This document shows, piece after piece, positions 1-5,136 of a stretch of DNA of 5,136 bases. Position 1 is the stretch's first letter. Each line of letters opens with the position of its first letter. A program made the position numbers and the translations under genes. Below the pieces are notes generated by a model. It did no database searches, was not told where the DNA came from, and saw only the letters and a list, made by a program, of their open reading frames with translations. Origin of the DNA: Bacteroidota bacterium (lineage in GTDB: Bacteria > Bacteroidota > Bacteroidia > Bacteroidales > UBA932); NCBI GenBank assembly GCA_009778375.1, contig WRJW01000115.1:1-5136 (forward strand). Direction: 5' to 3'.

Positions 1-116
1 GCTACGAAATTTTTGCACGAGGTGGCATAGAAGATGCCATGATTCTGTACAAGAACTTCCGCGGCAAAGAACCCGATGTAAACGCCCTGCTGCGCAACCG
101 CGGATTGGGAAAATAG
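1..116 (+). CDS. dcp: C-terminal end of an M3-family peptidyl-dipeptidase (Dcp-like), 5' truncated by window edge
   Basis: Only the last 37 full codons are present, reading from base 3 to the TAG stop at 114-116. The peptide begins YEIFARGGIEDAMILYKNFR and ends with ALLRNRGLGK. This matches the C-terminal signature of M3 (thimet oligopeptidase-like) zinc metallopeptidases of the Dcp branch, where a segment of the type 'ARGG..DAM.LY..FRGKEP....LLR.RGL' closes the helical domain. The catalytic HExxH region lies upstream of the window, so activity cannot be judged here. Dcp-type enzymes remove dipeptides from the C-termini of oligopeptides; Bacteroidota homologues are often exported lipoproteins, but the N-terminus is not visible. 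The stop is 9 bases before pssA in the same direction, so the two genes may share a transcript. Assignment to the Dcp branch rather than another M3 peptidase rests on this short tail alone. Confidence 0.8.
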   Translation, partial: YEIFARGGIEDAMILYKNFRGKEPDVNALLRNRGLGK

Positions 117-125
117 CCTTGGCCC

Positions 126-887
126 ATGCACCTGAAACGACACATTCCTAACGCTATCACCTGCTTCAACCTCTTTTTCGGTTGTATGGCCGTTGTCTTT
201 GCCCTTAGGGGATGGCTTGGATTTGCCGTATATATGGTGATCACCGCTGCAGTATTTGATTTTTGCGACGGATTGGCCGCCCGTTTGTTAAAGGCTTACT
301 CTTCCGTAGGTAAAGAACTCGATTCCTTGGCCGATCTCATCAGTTTTGGGTTGGCGCCTGCCGCCATGATGCACCATGAATTTTGCCGCATCCTGAGTCC
401 CAAAATAAGTTATGGCTTGGATTCCATCCCTTGGGAGCTCTACTCATTCTTTCCCTTTATTATCGTTATTGCCGCGGCGCTCCGGTTGGCCAAATTTAAT
501 ACGGACGAACGACAAAGTGAACATTTTATAGGCATCCCCACTCCGGCGTCTGCACTGCTTATCAGTTCATTATTAGTCTATATTACCCGAATGCCCCAAT
601 GGATACCTCTTTGGGAGACCGTCTATACTATTCCCTTGCTTGCGGTATTGCTGTCGTGGCTGATGGTATCCAAAATACCGATGTTCTCCCTAAAAATAAA
701 AGCGCTGCAATGGAGCGGAAACCAGTTTCGGTTCCTCTTTGCAGCGCTTTCTTTAGTTTGTTTGGTGTTAGCTCTTTTTTGGGGCTGGCATTGGAGTTTG
801 GCGGTACTTTTAATCCTCTCCGGTTATATCGTATTATCCCTGCTTTGGGCTTTTGTTCCACCATCCCATGCGGCGGGCGATCCATAA
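126..887 (+). CDS. pssA: CDP-diacylglycerol--serine O-phosphatidyltransferase (phosphatidylserine synthase)
   Basis: Integral membrane enzyme of 253 residues that transfers a phosphatidyl group from CDP-diacylglycerol to L-serine, giving phosphatidylserine, the precursor of phosphatidylethanolamine. The CDP-alcohol phosphatidyltransferase motif is complete: D45-x2-D48-G49-x2-A52-R53-x8-G62-x3-D66-x3-D70, which supplies the metal-binding and catalytic aspartates. The N-terminus (MHLKRHIPNAITCFNLFFGC) is the usual start of the class II PssA family and fixes the ATG at 126; the leader has no Shine-Dalgarno sequence, as is common in Bacteroidota. Hydrophobic segments lie at about 10-27, 31-47, 106-121, 141-155, 168-182, 203-219 and 222-244. 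The segment around 188-208 (LKIKALQWSGNQFRFLF) also looks family-typical. Its DNA contains the terminator-like hairpin described separately. The last 17 codons plus stop overlap the convergent symporter gene by 54 bases. The gene follows a peptidase rather than the phosphatidylserine decarboxylase often found beside pssA. Confidence 0.95.
   Translation: MHLKRHIPNAITCFNLFFGCMAVVFALRGWLGFAVYMVITAAVFDFCDGLAARLLKAYSSVGKELDSLADLISFGLAPAAMMHHEFCRILSPKISYGLDSIPWELYSFFPFIIVIAAALRLAKFNTDERQSEHFIGIPTPASALLISSLLVYITRMPQWIPLWETVYTIPLLAVLLSWLMVSKIPMFSLKIKALQWSGNQFRFLFAALSLVCLVLALFWGWHWSLAVLLILSGYIVLSLLWAFVPPSHAAGDP
691..750 (-). terminator. Candidate intrinsic terminator of the minus-strand rfbD-pgm-symporter operon, inside pssA
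   Basis: Two arms, AAAGCGCTGCAA at 699-710 and TTGCAGCGCTTT at 739-750, form a perfect 12-bp inverted repeat around a 28-base spacer. On the minus strand the spacer holds a second small stem, GGAACC against GGTTTCC with one bulged base and a six-base loop, which would bring the outer arms together. Directly after the distal arm the minus strand reads TATTTTTA, so with the Ts ending the arm the tract is TTTTATTTTTA. On the plus strand the following bases (CTTTAGTTTG) are a much poorer T tract. The hairpin starts 83 bases after the symporter stop at 834. It is the only hairpin plus T tract I could find downstream of that operon. The arms are coding in pssA, so coincidence remains possible. Confidence 0.55.
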
Positions 888-2186
888 GACCGTCAGGCTT
901 AATACCAAGCATGCAATGGAGAGCCACAAACCCCAGCCGGCCATAAAGGCAATCGGCACCAAAGAGATTAAAATAATTTCTACCGGCGCAATCGGCAGGT
1001 AAGCCATGGCAAAATCGTCCAAACTTTTGCTTTGAAGCTTGGGATCAACAATGCGCAACAAGGCAATGCCCATAGCCATTGTACCCGTCCACCAGCCCCA
1101 ACAAAAGATGGACTTTTCGAACCAATAGGTTTTCATCATCTTAAAGCCTAAATAAAAGGCGTTAAAGAGGACGACTGCAATCCCCAACAGCAGCATGACG
1201 CCCAAAGGGGCGGCATATTTGACTACCACGCCCAATTTAATGGAAGCGACTCCAAAAGCCACTAAAAAATCGGTAAATGTACTCCCCAAACGATTGGTAC
1301 ACACGGGGCAAATATAGCGAGATGCCTTGCCCCAATTTAGGAATTGCTTAAAAATCAAAGCGACCAAAAATGAACAGCTAAAGACAGGCAAATCCACCTT
1401 GGGATACATTCCCTTTATCCAAAGGCTAAACATATATCCGCCAAAGGCTACTACAAAAATGAGCGCCAAATGAAAAGTAAAGGTCTCAATGGAGATGGAC
1501 GAAGTAGTGGCCGATCCCAAACTGTCCCTTTTTTCCTCGGGAACTAACCCCGAACGGAGTTCAGGCGGCAGGTCTTTAAAGTCGGCAATAAATTGGGTAT
1601 GCTTTTTACGCGCCGCCCATTTAATCAAAATCAAACCGCCCAAAATGGCGGCAATGACCCCGACCGTAGCCGTAGTCATTCCCAGAGAGAGGGCATCGTC
1701 CCACCCTTTTTCGGCAAAAGAGCTCCCAATAGCCGCAGCCGTACCGTGACCTCCGTAAAAACCGGTTGGCAGCATGGCCCCAAAGCCGGGAGGCAAGTCG
1801 GGCCAAATAAGCCGAAGCACCACCACGCCAAATAAACAGGCAACTCCCCACTGCATCAGCATACCGTTTTGGGCGTAAGCCCACATACCTCCTACTCTCT
1901 TTTTAATCTCCGAAAAAGGCGTTTTGCCCATTCCCAGAGGTAAAGCGCCAAATACCATGGCGATTAAAATCGCAGAATAGACACTAATGGAAGAAGAGAG
2001 GGGTAGCCACCCTAATCCATTGGGGCCAAAGGCTAAACCAAGTCCTCCTGCCAACAAACTGGGTGGTATAAAAAGTTGTTGAATCAATTTGATTTTTGAC
2101 CTCATTAACTGACTCAGCAATAAGAGCGCCGACACGATTCCAAAATCGGTAAAGAGCGTCCATGCGGTAAAAGTGGTTCCAAACAT
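834..2186 (-). CDS. Sodium/glutamate symporter-family (ESS/GltS-like) transporter
   Basis: A 450-residue polytopic inner-membrane protein of the glutamate:Na+ symporter (ESS) family; E. coli GltS is about 401 residues. The first half carries the re-entrant-loop motif G145-G-H-G-T-A-A-A-I-G154. The second half has a matching glycine-rich stretch, G364-W-W-T-G-T-M-A-M-G373, as expected for the inverted two-repeat fold. Hydrophobic segments lie at about 12-27, 34-55, 66-86, 105-127, 168-190, 237-256, 264-283, 305-322, 324-345, 396-415 and 418-437. A polar stretch of about 45 residues (192-236) links the halves. The family suggests Na+-driven glutamate uptake, but the subfamily differs from E. 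coli GltS and the substrate is inferred, so no symbol is given. An unusual C293-P-V-C296 pair sits just before the 305-322 segment. The ATG is 8 bases after the mutase stop, pointing to co-transcription. The 3' end overlaps pssA by 54 bases. Confidence 0.85.
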   Translation of the reverse strand: MFGTTFTAWTLFTDFGIVSALLLLSQLMRSKIKLIQQLFIPPSLLAGGLGLAFGPNGLGWLPLSSSISVYSAILIAMVFGALPLGMGKTPFSEIKKRVGGMWAYAQNGMLMQWGVACLFGVVVLRLIWPDLPPGFGAMLPTGFYGGHGTAAAIGSSFAEKGWDDALSLGMTTATVGVIAAILGGLILIKWAARKKHTQFIADFKDLPPELRSGLVPEEKRDSLGSATTSSISIETFTFHLALIFVVAFGGYMFSLWIKGMYPKVDLPVFSCSFLVALIFKQFLNWGKASRYICPVCTNRLGSTFTDFLVAFGVASIKLGVVVKYAAPLGVMLLLGIAVVLFNAFYLGFKMMKTYWFEKSIFCWGWWTGTMAMGIALLRIVDPKLQSKSLDDFAMAYLPIAPVEIILISLVPIAFMAGWGLWLSIACLVLSLTVLWIARRMGWWNKSPKQG

Positions 2187-2194
2187 ATTGATTA

Positions 2195-3931
2195 TTAATG
2201 ATTAAAAGTAAATAATTCTTCTTCTATTTGTTTGCGTTTGGCGTCAAATGCGGCGCTTTGCAAATCAAAATCTTCTGGACGCTCCAAACGCTCCTTGAGG
2301 CCAATATAAAATTTAATCTTTGGCTCTGTGCCCGAAGGACGTACCGTCACCAAAGTATTGCTTGCAGTTACAAATTGCAGAACATTTGATTCAGGTAAAT
2401 TAATTTGATAACGCAGGTCGCTGATCAGGTCAATGGTTTCCGACGAGAGGTAATCATGAATCAGCACCACCGGCGATCCGCCCAACGTTTGGGGCGGGCG
2501 GGAACGAAAACTTTGCATCATGGCCCCAATTTGGGCCAAACCGTCTTTGCCTTTGAGGGTCATCGATACTAAATACTCTTTAAAATATCCGAATTCCATA
2601 TAGATGTCTAACAATATTTTGTAGAGGTTTTTTCCCTGTTCTGCCGCCCATGCTGCCGCTTCTGCTACCAAGGCGCAGGAGACTACGGCATCCTTATCCC
2701 GCACAAAAGATCCCACATTATAGCCGTAACTCTCCTCTCCGCCACCTATAAAAGACATTTGACCTTCCAGGTTACGTTGTATTTCGGCAATATATTTAAA
2801 GCCGGTAAGTACATTATAGCAGAGCACTCCAAAAGATTCGGCCATTTGGTGGAGCAAGTCGGTGGTAACAATGGTCTTTACGATGTATTCTTTGCCGGTC
2901 AGTTTACCCAATTCTTTCCAGCGTCTTAGCAAATAATAGGTAAGGATCGAAGCCGTCTGATTTCCGTTCCATAATCGGAGGATGCCTTTCTCATCCCGTA
3001 CGGCTATTCCCAACCGGTCGGCATCGGGGTCGGTAGCCATCACTATGTCGGCTTGCACCGCCTCTGCCCGCTCCAACGCCATACTCAGAGCGGCCGGATC
3101 TTCGGGATTTGGAGAAACCAGCGTGGGAAAATCACCGTCGTTCAAATCCTGTTCAGGCACGTGAAAAACCGACGTAAAGCCTAAACGGTCCAAAGCTTGA
3201 GGCACTAATTTGGCTCCGGTTCCATGCAGGGGAGTATATACAATCTTAAGGTCCGAATGGTTTTTAATGGCTTGAGGCGATAAGTCTAACAAAGACAAAA
3301 TCGATTGGAGGTATATATCGTCCATCTCTTTGCCGATCATTTCAATATTGTGCGCGACTCCTTTAAACAATACCTGACCGGGGTCGACTATCTTTTCGAC
3401 CTCTTTGATGATGTTTTGGTCGTGGGGTTCCAACACCTGCGCCCCATCGTCCCAATAAGCTTTATAGCCATTGTATTCCTTGGGATTATGAGAGGCGGTA
3501 ATCATTACTCCGCTTTGGCAACCCAAATGGCGAACTGCAAAACTTAATTCAGGGGTGGGTCGAAGGGCATCAAAAAGGTATACCTTAAAGCCGTTAGCGG
3601 AAAAAACTTCGGCGGTAATCCGTGCAAATTCAAGGCTCATGTTGCGGCAGTCGTAAGAAATGGCGACTTTAATCTGGAGTAGATGGGCAAAACAGGTTTT
3701 GAGGTAATTGGCTAATCCCTGAGTAGCCATCCCCACGGTATATCTGTTCATCCGATTGGTACCAATGCCCATAATCCCCCGTAAACCTCCCGTTCCAAAT
3801 TCAAGGTTCCGGTAAAAACAATCTTCCAACTCTTTGGGGTCGGATTCCATGAGGTGCCTGACCTTTTCTTTAGTTTCCTCATCAAAAGAACCTTGTAACC
3901 AAGATTTTGCCCGTTTCATGTACGCTTCCAT
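2195..3931 (-). CDS. Phosphoglucomutase/phosphomannomutase (alpha-D-phosphohexomutase family)
   Basis: Cytoplasmic enzyme of 578 residues that interconverts hexose 6-phosphate and hexose 1-phosphate through a phosphoserine and a glucose- or mannose-1,6-bisphosphate intermediate. All four domain signatures are present: the phosphoserine loop T145-A-S147-H-N-P150; the Mg2+ loop D301-P-D303-A-D305-R306; the sugar-recognition loop G397-G-E399-E-S401 in domain 3; and the phosphate-binding loop R531-P-S-G-T-E-P-K538 in domain 4. The length and the N-terminal block around 41-76 (RNLEFGTGGLRGIMGIGTNR onward) match the long bacterial PGM/PMM type, related to the PGM2 branch, rather than the shorter AlgC or GlmM types. 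Glucose versus mannose preference cannot be read from the motifs. The ATG at 3931 lies 4 bases after the reductase stop; M5 is a possible alternative start. Products feed glycogen, nucleotide-sugar and surface-polysaccharide synthesis, which fits the upstream RfbD-like neighbour. Confidence 0.95.
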   Translation of the reverse strand: MEAYMKRAKSWLQGSFDEETKEKVRHLMESDPKELEDCFYRNLEFGTGGLRGIMGIGTNRMNRYTVGMATQGLANYLKTCFAHLLQIKVAISYDCRNMSLEFARITAEVFSANGFKVYLFDALRPTPELSFAVRHLGCQSGVMITASHNPKEYNGYKAYWDDGAQVLEPHDQNIIKEVEKIVDPGQVLFKGVAHNIEMIGKEMDDIYLQSILSLLDLSPQAIKNHSDLKIVYTPLHGTGAKLVPQALDRLGFTSVFHVPEQDLNDGDFPTLVSPNPEDPAALSMALERAEAVQADIVMATDPDADRLGIAVRDEKGILRLWNGNQTASILTYYLLRRWKELGKLTGKEYIVKTIVTTDLLHQMAESFGVLCYNVLTGFKYIAEIQRNLEGQMSFIGGGEESYGYNVGSFVRDKDAVVSCALVAEAAAWAAEQGKNLYKILLDIYMEFGYFKEYLVSMTLKGKDGLAQIGAMMQSFRSRPPQTLGGSPVVLIHDYLSSETIDLISDLRYQINLPESNVLQFVTASNTLVTVRPSGTEPKIKFYIGLKERLERPEDFDLQSAAFDAKRKQIEEELFTFNH

Positions 3932-3935
3932 AGTT

Positions 3936-4808
3936 TTATATCTTTTTCAATGTAAAATAGTCTTTTAATCCCTCTTCCCAAGAAGGAGGGTTCACGCCAA
4001 AAGAAGTTCTGATTTTTTGCGTATCCAACACGGAACAGGCGGGACGTTGGGCCAAAGCCTCAAATTCTGACGAAGCAATGGGGAGCACTAACGCTTTAAA
4101 TCTCGACCATTCTTTGATTTTTTGGGCAAACGTATAGCGAGAACAATATCCACTGTTACAGAAATGATATAGTCCCATGCGCTCCAACGACCATTCCTCC
4201 CTCTCCATCTGTTCAATCATCCGGAATAAAGCCGCCGCCAGATGGGGAGCGAAAGTAGGGGCGCTGACCTGATCATGGACTACCCGTATCTCATCCCTTT
4301 CGGCACCCAAACGCAGTATGGAAGAGATAAAATTGTGCCCTGAATGTGAATAAAGCCACGACGTGCGAACCACAACACTCTTTTTACAGGCAAAAGCGAA
4401 CCCTTCTCCCGCTAATTTGGAAGCTCCGTACACCGATAAGGGATGGGGCACATCCTCCTCCGTATAGGGGATTGAGGAGGCACCGTCAAATACATAATCG
4501 GTAGATATGTGGACCAAAAGGATACCCAGCCGATCACACACTTCGGCCAATCCCTGTACGGCATTCGCATTCACCGCCCACGCTTGCGCCGGTTCCTCTT
4601 CGGCCTGGTCTACCGATGTATAGGCGGCACCGTTAATCAGAACCGATGCCCCGGATTCTTTGGCCAAGAAATAAACGGCTTCACGGTCAGCAATATCCAA
4701 ATGGTCTAAGTCATAACCAAGAACCTGCTGTTTAGGTCTAAGCAAAGCGCCATCCAACAGACATTGCCCCAATTGGCCTCCGGCTCCGGTTATCAAAATT
4801 TTTGCCAT
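3936..4808 (-). CDS. rfbD: dTDP-4-dehydrorhamnose reductase (RfbD/RmlD family)
   Basis: A 290-residue short-chain dehydrogenase/reductase of the extended type; E. coli RfbD is 299 residues. The family reaction is NAD(P)H-dependent reduction of dTDP-4-dehydro-L-rhamnose to dTDP-L-rhamnose, the last step of activated rhamnose synthesis for surface polysaccharides. The Rossmann motif G8-A-G-G-Q-L-G14 lies at the N-terminus. The catalytic T103 lies within S102-T-D-Y-V-F-D-G109, and the Y127-x3-K131 pair is present. R148-T-S-W-L-Y153, D179-Q-V-S-A-P184 and R255-P...S259-V-L-D are family blocks. An in-frame ATG at 4847 would add 13 residues (MTAYQYLFVNLYA) before the Rossmann strand; I prefer the ATG at 4808 because RfbD proteins start right at this strand and the promoter candidate lies between the two ATGs. 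No rfbA, rfbB or rfbC is in the window, so the exact substrate is inferred from family. First gene of the apparent operon. Confidence 0.9.
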   Translation of the reverse strand: MAKILITGAGGQLGQCLLDGALLRPKQQVLGYDLDHLDIADREAVYFLAKESGASVLINGAAYTSVDQAEEEPAQAWAVNANAVQGLAEVCDRLGILLVHISTDYVFDGASSIPYTEEDVPHPLSVYGASKLAGEGFAFACKKSVVVRTSWLYSHSGHNFISSILRLGAERDEIRVVHDQVSAPTFAPHLAAALFRMIEQMEREEWSLERMGLYHFCNSGYCSRYTFAQKIKEWSRFKALVLPIASSEFEALAQRPACSVLDTQKIRTSFGVNPPSWEEGLKDYFTLKKI

Positions 4809-4814
4809 AGCATA

Positions 4815-4848
4815 CAAATTTACGAATAAATATTGGTACGCGGTCAAA
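4815..4848 (-). promoter_or_regulatory. Bacteroidota-type promoter for the rfbD-pgm-symporter operon
   Basis: Read on the minus strand, TTTG (4848-4845) is followed after 22 bases by TAAATTTG (4822-4815). These are exact matches to the -33 TTTG and -7 TAnnTTTG elements described for Bacteroides housekeeping promoters, and the spacing is within the accepted range. Only six bases separate the -7 box from the ATG at 4808, so transcription would begin at or a few bases before the start codon, giving a leaderless or nearly leaderless mRNA. The same position argues against the upstream ATG at 4847. The element is short and the region AT-rich, so chance matching is possible. Confidence 0.5.
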
Positions 4849-4863
4849 CTTTATTTATCTTTA
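4832..4863 (+). promoter_or_regulatory. Weak candidate promoter for the divergent methyltransferase gene
   Basis: On the plus strand ATTG (4832-4835) and TATCTTTA (4856-4863) are spaced by 20 bases. Each is one base off the Bacteroidota consensus elements TTTG and TAnnTTTG. The site would start transcription about 10-15 bases before the ATG at 4882. It is interleaved with the oppositely directed operon promoter, so the two would compete for polymerase if both are real. The call rests on two degenerate short matches in AT-rich sequence. Confidence 0.25.
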
Positions 4864-4881
4864 TTTTTTAAAAACGCTCTT

Positions 4882-5136
4882 ATGATTAAAAATAAGCTGC
4901 CTCAATGGTCTGCCTTTTCCGAAGTCGTGTTCCCCTCCTCTTTGGCCTGCCAACAGGCTTCTTCCGAAGTTACCGCCCGCTACAAACAACGTTTTTTACC
5001 TCAAGGCGCAACGATTATCGACTGTACCGGAGGATTGGGCGTTGACTGCGTGGCCTTTGCCTCCAAAGCAGAAAAAGTCATGTACATAGAGCTAAACGAA
5101 TCTCTTTGCCAAGCCGCTGTCCACAATTTTAGCCTG
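4882..5136 (+). CDS. Class I SAM-dependent methyltransferase (THUMP-like-domain type), 3' truncated by window edge
   Basis: The first 85 codons are present with no stop before the window edge. The protein begins MIKNKLPQWSAFSEVVFPSS. Residues 26-35 (ASSEVTARYK) and the glycine motif I, D47-C-T-G-G-L-G-V-D55, are followed by the motif II acidic residue E70 in a YIELNESLC context. This is the order of a Rossmann-fold SAM-binding domain. The pattern 'P.W.......P..L...Q.SSE.TA.YK..........D.TGG.GVD' is one I recognise from a Bacteroidota methyltransferase family annotated with a C-terminal THUMP-like domain. That C-terminal part is outside the window, so the RNA-modification role is inference. 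No ATG, GTG or TTG lies in frame between 4809 and 4882, so the ATG at 4882 is the only sensible start. The gene is divergent from the reductase across 73 bases. Confidence 0.8.
   Translation, partial: MIKNKLPQWSAFSEVVFPSSLACQQASSEVTARYKQRFLPQGATIIDCTGGLGVDCVAFASKAEKVMYIELNESLCQAAVHNFSL

Noticed and set aside
599..946. Open frames over the pssA 3' half on both strands (plus 599-946, minus 628-927)
   Set aside because: They overlap pssA, which has full family motifs. Their translations show no recognisable motif and look like shadow frames.
888..1200. Search for a plus-strand terminator after pssA, including the short GCCT/AGGC pair near 1145-1160
   Set aside because: The stems found are four or five base pairs and lack a T tract; the sequence is explained by symporter codons.
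1489..1884. Open frames antisense to, or in another frame of, the symporter gene
   Set aside because: They lie wholly within a gene with clear membrane segments and motifs, and their translations are low in recognisable structure, so they are shadows.
2188..2205. Imperfect AT-rich palindrome across the mutase/symporter junction
   Set aside because: Only 14 of 18 positions are symmetric and all in A/T-rich sequence. There is no GC stem or T tract for a terminator, and no TTTG at a usable distance for a promoter.
3755..3766. Perfect 12-base palindrome ATTGGTACCAAT
   Set aside because: About one perfect 12-base palindrome is expected by chance in 5 kb, and this one encodes the family-typical IGTN residues of the mutase. 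No operator-like context.
4809..4847. Thirteen-residue N-terminal extension of RfbD from the ATG at 4847
   Set aside because: The extension precedes the Rossmann strand that starts the family, has no signal-peptide character that fits a cytoplasmic reductase, and overlaps the best promoter match.

Overview
The window most likely comes from a member of the Bacteroidota, probably close to Bacteroidales. The phosphoglucomutase, PssA and C-terminal Dcp-like sequences follow the patterns I associate with that group. No start codon has a convincing Shine-Dalgarno sequence; the leaders are AT-rich instead. The best promoter match is the Bacteroidota type (TTTG ... TAnnTTTG), not a sigma70 -35/-10 pair. 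No mobile element, CRISPR array, tRNA or rRNA is visible. Gene assignment is by recognition of motifs and family patterns, without database searches.

Layout. Plus strand, 1-887: the last 37 codons of an M3-family (Dcp-like) peptidase, then, after 9 bases, a complete CDP-diacylglycerol--serine O-phosphatidyltransferase gene (pssA). Minus strand, 4808 down to 834: a compact three-gene run in the order rfbD-like reductase (3936-4808), phosphoglucomutase/phosphomannomutase (2195-3931) and sodium/glutamate symporter-family protein (834-2186), separated by only 4 and 8 bases. Plus strand from 4882 to the window edge: the start of a SAM-dependent methyltransferase, divergent from the reductase across a 73-base intergenic region holding back-to-back promoter candidates. 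The window is almost entirely coding; there is no gene-free stretch longer than 73 bases.

How the genes fit together. The reductase and the phosphohexomutase could both serve nucleotide-sugar and surface-polysaccharide supply: the mutase interconverts the 6- and 1-phosphates of glucose or mannose, and glucose-1-phosphate is the precursor of dTDP-rhamnose, whose last step is RfbD. The symporter looks like a co-transcribed passenger. PssA belongs to phosphatidylethanolamine synthesis and is unrelated in function, but its 3' end physically overlaps the symporter gene.

The gene content is ordinary housekeeping and I see no new defence, secretion or mobile system. The most interesting feature is the convergent junction at 690-890. 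The two coding regions overlap by 54 bases in codon-aligned antisense register, and the best intrinsic terminator for the minus-strand operon lies inside the pssA reading frame.
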